A DNA stretch of 64,000 nucleotides. Source: Rhizobium sp. Leaf453 (GTDB lineage Bacteria; Pseudomonadota; Alphaproteobacteria; Rhizobiales; Rhizobiaceae). The stretch is taken from contig NZ_LMRG01000001.1 in assembly GCF_001425605.1 (NCBI RefSeq), forward strand, positions 437,530-501,529, in the 5' to 3' direction. The notes below the pieces were generated by a model. That model made no database searches, was not told the DNA's origin, and saw nothing but the letters and a program-made list of their open reading frames with translations. Shown piece by piece: positions 58,975 to 64,000 of the stretch (the stretch's first letter is position 1; every line of letters starts with the position of its first letter). Made by a program: the position numbers and the translations under genes.

Positions 58975-60450
58975 ATGAGCAGCCAGATCATCCCTGTGGA
59001 ACCCTTTGACTATGTGGTTTTCGGAGGCACCGGCGACCTTGCCGAACGCAAATTGCTTCCCGCCCTCTACCATCGCCAGCTCGATGGCCAGCTGAGCGAT
59101 CCGACCCGCATCATCGGCGCATCGCGCAGCGCGCTCACCCATGAAGAATACCGCAAGTTCGCCGCCGACGCCCTGAAAGAGCACCTCAAGAAGGGCGAAT
59201 ACGACGAGGCGCAGGTCAAGATTTTCACCGACCGCCTGTTCTACATCTCCGTCGATGCCAAGTCGGACAATGGCTGGGACAAGCTGAAGGCTATCCTCGA
59301 CGAAGGCAAGGAGCGCGTGCGCGCCTTCTACCTCGCCGTGGCCCCAGCCATCTTCGGCGATATTTCGGAGAAGATCCGTGACCACAAGCTGATCACCAAG
59401 ACGACCCGCATCGTCGTGGAAAAGCCGATCGGCCGCGACCTCGCTTCCGCGCTTGAACTCAACGACACGATCGGCCGGGTGTTCAAGGAAGAGCAGATCT
59501 TCCGTATCGACCACTATCTCGGCAAGGAAACCGTGCAGAACCTGATGGCGCTGCGCTTTGCCAATGCCCTCTACGAGCCACTCTGGAACTCGTCCTATAT
59601 CGACCACGTACAGATCACCGTCGCCGAATCCGTCGGCCTCGAAAGCCGCGCGGGCTATTATGACAAGGCCGGCGCGCTGCGCGACATGGTGCAGAACCAT
59701 ATCCTGCAGCTTCTCTGCCTCGTCGCTATGGAAGTTCCGCCGTCGATGAACGCGGAAGCCGTTCGCGACGAAAAGCTGAAGGTGCTGCGGGCACTCAAGC
59801 CGATCAACCCAGGCAATGTCGAGAAAATGACGGTCCGTGGCCAGTACAAGGCCGGTGCCTCCGCTGGTGGTGCCGTGAAGGGCTATCTCGAGGAACTCGA
59901 AGGCGGCGTTTCTAACACCGAAACTTTCGTCGCCATCAAGGCCGAGGTCAATAACTGGCGCTGGGCTGGCGTTCCCTTCTACATCCGCACCGGCAAGCGC
60001 ATGGCCGGCCGCATGTCGGAAATCGTCATCACTTTCAAGCAGATTCCGCATTCGATCTTCGACGATGCGGCTGGCCGCATCGAGGCGAACCAGTTGATCA
60101 TCCGCCTGCAGCCGGACGAAGGCGTCAAGCAGTCGCTGATGATCAAGGATCCGGGTCCAGGCGGCATGCGCCTGCGCAATGTCTCGCTCGACATGACCTT
60201 CGCCGAGGCCTTCAACGCCCGCAGCGCCGACGCCTATGAACGCCTGCTGCTCGACGTGGTGCGTAACAACCAGACGCTGTTCATGCGCCGCGACGAAGTC
60301 GAGGCCGCATGGAAGTGGGTCGATCCGATCCTGAAGTCCTGGGAAGCGGTCAACCAGCAGGTTCAGGCCTATACCGCCGGCACCTGGGGACCGAGCCAGG
60401 CCATCGCGCTGATCGAACGCGACGGCCGCACCTGGCATGAAGTGATCTGA
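58975..60450 (+). CDS. zwf: glucose-6-phosphate 1-dehydrogenase
   Basis: A 491-residue protein, the usual length. The coenzyme site is DYVVFGGTGDLAERKLLPALYHRQ, the substrate site RIDHYLGKETVQNLMALRFAN, and the C-terminal domain carries NWRWAGVPFYIRTGKRM. The frame is open from 58891, but MSSQIIPVEPFDY at 58975 is the family start. First gene of zwf-pgl-edd, the entry into the Entner-Doudoroff route, the main sugar pathway in rhizobia. Confidence 0.96.
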   Translation: MSSQIIPVEPFDYVVFGGTGDLAERKLLPALYHRQLDGQLSDPTRIIGASRSALTHEEYRKFAADALKEHLKKGEYDEAQVKIFTDRLFYISVDAKSDNGWDKLKAILDEGKERVRAFYLAVAPAIFGDISEKIRDHKLITKTTRIVVEKPIGRDLASALELNDTIGRVFKEEQIFRIDHYLGKETVQNLMALRFANALYEPLWNSSYIDHVQITVAESVGLESRAGYYDKAGALRDMVQNHILQLLCLVAMEVPPSMNAEAVRDEKLKVLRALKPINPGNVEKMTVRGQYKAGASAGGAVKGYLEELEGGVSNTETFVAIKAEVNNWRWAGVPFYIRTGKRMAGRMSEIVITFKQIPHSIFDDAAGRIEANQLIIRLQPDEGVKQSLMIKDPGPGGMRLRNVSLDMTFAEAFNARSADAYERLLLDVVRNNQTLFMRRDEVEAAWKWVDPILKSWEAVNQQVQAYTAGTWGPSQAIALIERDGRTWHEVI

Positions 60451-60462
60451 GGATAGAAGAGA

Positions 60463-61161
60463 ATGGCGGCTGCGATGCATGTATTCGACAATGGAGCAGT
60501 CCTCGCTGAAGGGCTCGCCACCGCCGTGAGCACGGCACTGGCCGAGGCAGTGGCGGCGCGTGGCGCAGCCAGCATCGCAGTCTCCGGTGGATCGACGCCG
60601 AAGGCCTTCTTCAAGGCGCTGTCGGCCAAGGCGATCGACTGGTCGAACGTCACGGTCACGCTGGTCGACGAACGTTTCGTGGCACCGGACGGCGACCGCT
60701 CGAACGAGAAGCTGGTCAAGGACAACCTGCTTATCAACGCGGCCGCCGCTGCGAAATTCCAGCCGCTCTATTACCCCACCGCGTCGGCCGAGGAATCGGC
60801 CGCTGCGGCCAGCCGGGAGACCGCCGGTTTCGGCACGCCCTTCGATGTCGTCATTCTCGGCATGGGCGGCGACGGCCACACGGCCTCGTTCTTCCCGGGC
60901 GGCTCGCGGCTTGCCGAGGCGCTGGATCCGGCAACACCGCGTGGCGTCATGACCATGGAAGCCGATGGCGCCGGTGAGCCGCGCCTGACATTCACCTTTT
61001 CCAGCCTTCAGGATGCCCGACTTCTGGTGCTTCATATCGAAGGCGCGGCCAAGAAGGACGTTCTCGCGCAGGCAGAAGCGTCCGGAGACGAAGCCGAGAT
61101 GCCGATCCGAGCCGTTTTGCGCCGGGCCGTCTCGCCGCTCCAGATCTACTGGGCCGTCTGA
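60463..61161 (+). CDS. pgl: 6-phosphogluconolactonase
   Basis: A 232-residue protein of the DevB/Pgl type, with SIAVSGGSTPKAFFKAL, VTLVDERFVAPDGDRSNEKLVKDNL and VILGMGGDGHTASFFPGG, the three blocks that form the active site. It starts 12 bases after zwf and hydrolyses the lactone that zwf makes. A 14-residue shift of the start (Met5) is possible. Confidence 0.95.
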   Translation: MAAAMHVFDNGAVLAEGLATAVSTALAEAVAARGAASIAVSGGSTPKAFFKALSAKAIDWSNVTVTLVDERFVAPDGDRSNEKLVKDNLLINAAAAAKFQPLYYPTASAEESAAAASRETAGFGTPFDVVILGMGGDGHTASFFPGGSRLAEALDPATPRGVMTMEADGAGEPRLTFTFSSLQDARLLVLHIEGAAKKDVLAQAEASGDEAEMPIRAVLRRAVSPLQIYWAV

Positions 61162-61245
61162 TACACAGATCCGGGGATCCCAAGACCCGGTTGACCGAAA
61201 CCATGTGAGACACAGGAGTGGCGCACACTCCGGAACAGGATTGTC

Positions 61246-63066
61246 ATGTCCGCAGACAGCCGCATCGCCGCGATCACCGCCCGCATCGTCGAACGCTCGA
61301 AGCCCTACCGCGAGCCCTATCTGGACCGGATCCGTTCCGCCGCCTCCAAGCGCGTCACCCGTTCTGTTCTCGGCTGCGGCAACCTTGCCCACGGCTTCGC
61401 TGTCTGTTCCCCCTCGGAGAAGGTTGCCCTCTCCGGTGATGAAGTCCCCAATCTCGGCATCATTACATCCTACAACGACATGCTCTCGGCCCATCAGCCG
61501 TTCGAGACCTATCCGGCGCTGATCCGTCAGGCGGCCGCGGAAGCTGGCGGTGTTGCCCAGGTAGCCGGTGGCGTTCCCGCCATGTGCGATGGCGTGACCC
61601 AGGGCCAGCCCGGCATGGAACTGTCGCTCTTCTCCCGCGACCTGATCGCCATGGCGGCCGGCGTCGGCCTGTCGCACAACATGTTCGACTCGACCGTCTA
61701 TCTCGGCGTCTGCGACAAGATCGTGCCCGGCCTTATGATCGCCGCGATGACCTTCGGCCATCTGCCGGCCGTGTTCATTCCCGCCGGCCCGATGACCTCC
61801 GGCCTGCCGAATGACGAGAAATCCCGCGTTCGCCAGCTCTTCGCCGAAGGCAAGGTCGGCCGCGAAGAACTGCTTGAGGCGGAATCGAAGTCCTATCACG
61901 GCCCCGGCACCTGCACCTTCTACGGTACTGCCAATTCCAACCAGATGCTGATGGAGATCATGGGCTTCCACCTGCCCGGCGCCTCCTTCATCAATCCCGG
62001 CACGCCGCTGCGCGACGCGCTGACCAAGGAAGCGACCAAGCGGGCGCTCGCCATCACCGCGCTCGGTAACGAATACACACCGGCCGGTGAGATGATCGAC
62101 GAACGCTCGATCGTCAACGGCGTCATTGGCCTGCATGCCACAGGCGGCTCGACCAACCACACCATGCATCTCGTCGCCATGGCCCGTTCGGCCGGCATCG
62201 CGCTGACCTGGCAGGATATTTCCGAGCTTTCGGATATCATCCCGCTGCTCGCCCGCGTTTATCCGAACGGTCTCGCCGACGTGAACCATTTCCACGCCGC
62301 CGGCGGCATGGGTTACCTGATCAGCCAGCTTCTGAAGCACGGCCTGCTGCACGACGACGTGCGCACCGTCTTCGGCCAGGGGCTGCAAGCCTACGCGATC
62401 GACGTCAAGCTCGGCGAAAACGGCACGGTCGCCCGCGAACCGGCACCCGAAGTCAGCCACGACCCGAAGGTGCTCTCGACCGTCGAACACCCCTTCCAGC
62501 ATTCCGGCGGCCTGAAGATGCTGTCTGGCAATCTCGGCAAGGCCGTCATCAAGATTTCCGCCGTCAAGCCGGAGCGCCACATCATCGAGGCACCGGCGAA
62601 GATCTTTCACGACCAGTTGGAACTGCAGGCCGCCTTCAAGGACGGCAAGCTCGAAGGCGATTTCATCGCCGTTGTGCGTTTCCAGGGCCCGAAGGCCAAC
62701 GGCATGCCGGAACTGCACAAGCTGACCACCGTGCTCGGCATCCTGCAGGATCGCGGCCAGACCGTGGCGCTGGTTACCGACGGCCGCATGTCCGGTGCGT
62801 CGGGGAAGGTGCCATCGGCGATCCACATGACGCCGGAAGCCAAGGATGGCGGCCCGATCTCGAAGATCCGCGAAGGCGACATCATCCGACTCGACGCCGT
62901 TCACGGCACGATCCAGGTTCTGGTGGACGCCGCCGAACTGGCCGGCCGCACACCGGCCGAAGCCGACCTCTCCCACAACGAGTTCGGCATGGGCCGCGAA
63001 ATGTTCGCCCCCTTCCGCGCGGCGGTGGGTGCGGCCGACCATGGAGCGAGTGTGTTCTTTCATTAG
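61246..63066 (+). CDS. edd: phosphogluconate dehydratase (Entner-Doudoroff)
   Basis: A 606-residue IlvD/Edd-family dehydratase. Iron-sulfur cluster Cys residues lie in [34 protein letters not shown] and [27 protein letters not shown]; other family blocks are [19 protein letters not shown] and [23 protein letters not shown]. Length and the 6-phosphogluconate-type N-terminus separate it from dihydroxyacid dehydratase. It follows pgl by 84 bases and ends the operon; the aldolase gene eda is not in the window. Confidence 0.96.
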   Translation: MSADSRIAAITARIVERSKPYREPYLDRIRSAASKRVTRSVLGCGNLAHGFAVCSPSEKVALSGDEVPNLGIITSYNDMLSAHQPFETYPALIRQAAAEAGGVAQVAGGVPAMCDGVTQGQPGMELSLFSRDLIAMAAGVGLSHNMFDSTVYLGVCDKIVPGLMIAAMTFGHLPAVFIPAGPMTSGLPNDEKSRVRQLFAEGKVGREELLEAESKSYHGPGTCTFYGTANSNQMLMEIMGFHLPGASFINPGTPLRDALTKEATKRALAITALGNEYTPAGEMIDERSIVNGVIGLHATGGSTNHTMHLVAMARSAGIALTWQDISELSDIIPLLARVYPNGLADVNHFHAAGGMGYLISQLLKHGLLHDDVRTVFGQGLQAYAIDVKLGENGTVAREPAPEVSHDPKVLSTVEHPFQHSGGLKMLSGNLGKAVIKISAVKPERHIIEAPAKIFHDQLELQAAFKDGKLEGDFIAVVRFQGPKANGMPELHKLTTVLGILQDRGQTVALVTDGRMSGASGKVPSAIHMTPEAKDGGPISKIREGDIIRLDAVHGTIQVLVDAAELAGRTPAEADLSHNEFGMGREMFAPFRAAVGAADHGASVFFH

Positions 63067-63120
63067 GAGACTCCGAGGCGTTGAGGGGCTTCGGCGGAGC
63101 TAGACGCAATACCTTCCAGG

Positions 63121-63319
63121 TGGCCTTCGGCCCCCCTCATCCGGCGCTTCGCACCACCTTCTCCCCGCCGGGGAGAAGAGGGAGAATGCCGATACTCCGT
63201 CTTTAAACATTATCCCTTCCAGAGTTTGTTCCTTGTTTCACCAAGCGAGGCCATGGGCTGCCTCTTCTCCCCCGCGGGGAGAAGGTGGCGCGCAGCGCCG
63301 GATGAGGGGGGCGAAGCCA
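63121..63319. repeat. 199-bp inverted-repeat element with ~60-bp arms
   Basis: Bases 63121-63182 are repeated, inverted and nearly exactly, at 63261-63319 (shared core CCCCCTCATCCGGCGCT, then CACCTTCTCCCCGC), around an 80-base centre. The arms themselves contain small palindromes (CTTCTCCCC/GGGGAGAAG). The style matches mosaic intergenic repeats that are common at gene ends in rhizobia and agrobacteria. Confidence 0.75.
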
Positions 63320-63893
63320 CATGGCTCGAAATCCATGCTTGTTCTTTCACTTGCTCGTCCAACACCATCACCCACGCCCCGGAAACCCGTCGTGGTTCTG
63401 TTGGTCCTGTCCTCCTTGGCCGGGGCGCTGGAAAGTGCCGGTAGCTAAGGTAATTTATATGACGCCTTCCAGCGCCCCGTTCAGTGTTGGTCGACGGGCA
63501 ACTCCGGTTTCTCTGCCAGAACGGCACCCCTTTCGGGGGACCACCAGGGTCTGCACAGGCACGCCCCGATCGTGTTTCAAACGGGAGGGAAACCACTTTC
63601 TGCCAATCCACCGGACAAGGGCTTACGTCTGTCCCCCATCCGGCCCCGCCTCACTGCCACGCCTGGCAGCGTATCCATTGGCGGAACGGGATGATCATGG
63701 CACGGGTTTGCGGGGCGGGGATTTTGTCGTGTGGCTGAGATCCCCTCACCAACAAAATCTAACACTTAGCCTTTGGCTAAGATGTTGATTTTGTGTCCTC
63801 TCCCACTGGGTGAGAGGTAAATATGCTGTACCGTTGCGAGTCAATATCGTCCCCGGTTTCGCGAGCGGCTCGCTTCAATTGAGGGGGCGGTTC
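63320..63893. other. structured intergenic DNA without a supported gene
   Basis: This 570-base stretch has several open frames, none with a recognisable protein signature. It holds a perfect 13-bp inverted repeat CGGGGCGCTGGAA (63421-63433) / TTCCAGCGCCCCG (63467-63479) with a 33-base loop, a possible further stem near 63608-63645 (CCGGACA and TGTCC), and the hairpins at 63752-63817. It may hold an RNA gene, but I cannot name one. Confidence 0.4.
63752..63817. repeat. pair of hairpins near the right end
   Basis: ACAAAATC (63752-63759) pairs with GATTTTGT (63787-63794), and within it CTTAGC pairs with GCTAAG, giving a long AT-rich stem. Directly after it CCTCTC (63797-63802) pairs with GAGAGG (63812-63817), resembling the CTCTCCCAC units of the repeat at 46930-47138. 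Confidence 0.55.
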
Positions 63894-64000
63894 ATGCGTC
63901 CATGCTTCGACGCCCGGCTGATCATCGAGGTGGATGGGTTTCAGCATGCGGAGAATACCCGCGATCTGGTTCGTGACGCGCTGTTTCGGAACGAAAGATT
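63894..64000 (+). pseudogene. DUF559-type (endonuclease-like) fragment, 5'-truncated and cut by window edge
   Basis: From 63894 the forward strand reads MRPCFDARLIIEVDGFQHAENTRDLVRDALFRNERF and continues past the edge. The block FDARLIIEVDGFQHAE...RDALFRNE is the conserved core of DUF559, a Vsr-like endonuclease-fold family. Complete members have 50-60 residues before this core, with an RR-x-x-P-x-G motif; in this frame the upstream sequence (FASGSLQLRGRF) does not show it and no start with a ribosome site is seen. I therefore take it as a remnant, but the rest lies outside the window. Confidence 0.5.

Noticed and set aside
58936..63063. An uninterrupted 1375-codon reverse-strand frame opposite zwf-pgl-edd.
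   Set aside because: The forward genes are unambiguous. GC-rich codon bias often keeps the antisense frame open, and the predicted product is His/Arg/Gly-rich without any domain.
63540..63680. A possible cobalamin-type riboswitch, suggested by GGGA, CTGTCCCCC and GCCTGGCAG pieces.
   Set aside because: The ordered core of that riboswitch could not be found on either strand, and no vitamin-related gene follows.
1..64000. CRISPR arrays, rRNA genes, prophage or complete insertion sequences.
   Set aside because: No regularly spaced direct repeats, no rRNA-like stretches and no transposase or phage structural frames were seen on either strand.

Overview
The window looks like chromosomal DNA of a member of the Rhizobiaceae (Rhizobium/Agrobacterium-like alphaproteobacterium). 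The grounds are high GC, a textbook RirA iron regulator, a cellulose operon with the rhizobial bcsN gene, a PdhS/DivJ-type kinase preceded by a CtrA-type box, a histidine tRNA without the usual G-1, general-stress-sigma (EcfG/RpoE2-type) promoter motifs, and intergenic palindromic repeats of a style I associate with rhizobia. Nothing indicates a large genomic island. The one clearly accessory-looking patch is 27.4-29.0 kb.

Layout. 0-6 kb: the N-terminal part of an FAD oxidoreductase, an AI-2E-family membrane protein, a three-gene signalling operon (CHASE3 kinase, single-domain receiver, receiver-HisKA_2 kinase), an unlisted 56-residue membrane protein and a small secreted protein. Two perfect GGAAC-N16-CGTT promoters lie in this part. 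6-13.6 kb: a Rid-family protein, the dppABCDF peptide importer, a LuxR-type regulator and a single-domain receiver. 13.6-19.5 kb: rirA, an M48 protease overlapping a DUF898 membrane protein, mmsA, and a divergent monooxygenase/LysR pair. 19.7-27.4 kb: cellulose synthesis (bcsA, bcsB, a TPR protein, bcsN; no endoglucanase gene). 27.4-29.1 kb: a perfect 50-bp palindrome, a nuclease-like accessory gene and tRNA-His. 29.2-36.3 kb: a phasin with a PhaR-like operator/promoter, a 1373-residue PdhS-like kinase, a candidate small RNA and acetoacetyl-CoA synthetase. 36.4-49.5 kb: an AsmA protein, the potFGHI polyamine importer, a fatty-acid desaturase, a ScfR-type regulator divergent from isocitrate lyase, a cupin, a LysR regulator and small proteins. 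49.5-54 kb: two paralogous chemoreceptors. 54-64 kb: a BaiN/HI0933-type flavoprotein, a putrescine-degradation pair (puuA/puuB-like), the Entner-Doudoroff operon zwf-pgl-edd, then an 800-bp repeat-rich gap and a fragment of a DUF559 gene cut by the window edge.

Functional themes. Carbon storage and overflow metabolism (phasin, acetoacetyl-CoA synthetase, isocitrate lyase with its probable acyl-CoA-sensing regulator, Entner-Doudoroff pathway, methylmalonate-semialdehyde dehydrogenase) sit with nitrogen scavenging (dpp, pot, puu). Cell-surface and cell-cycle functions (cellulose, PdhS-like kinase, chemoreceptors) complete the picture. The most testable regulatory readings are an Irr-type ICE palindrome over the rirA -35 element, two TGC-N3-GCA sites over the phasin promoter, a CtrA-type box before the PdhS-like kinase, and the two EcfG promoters.
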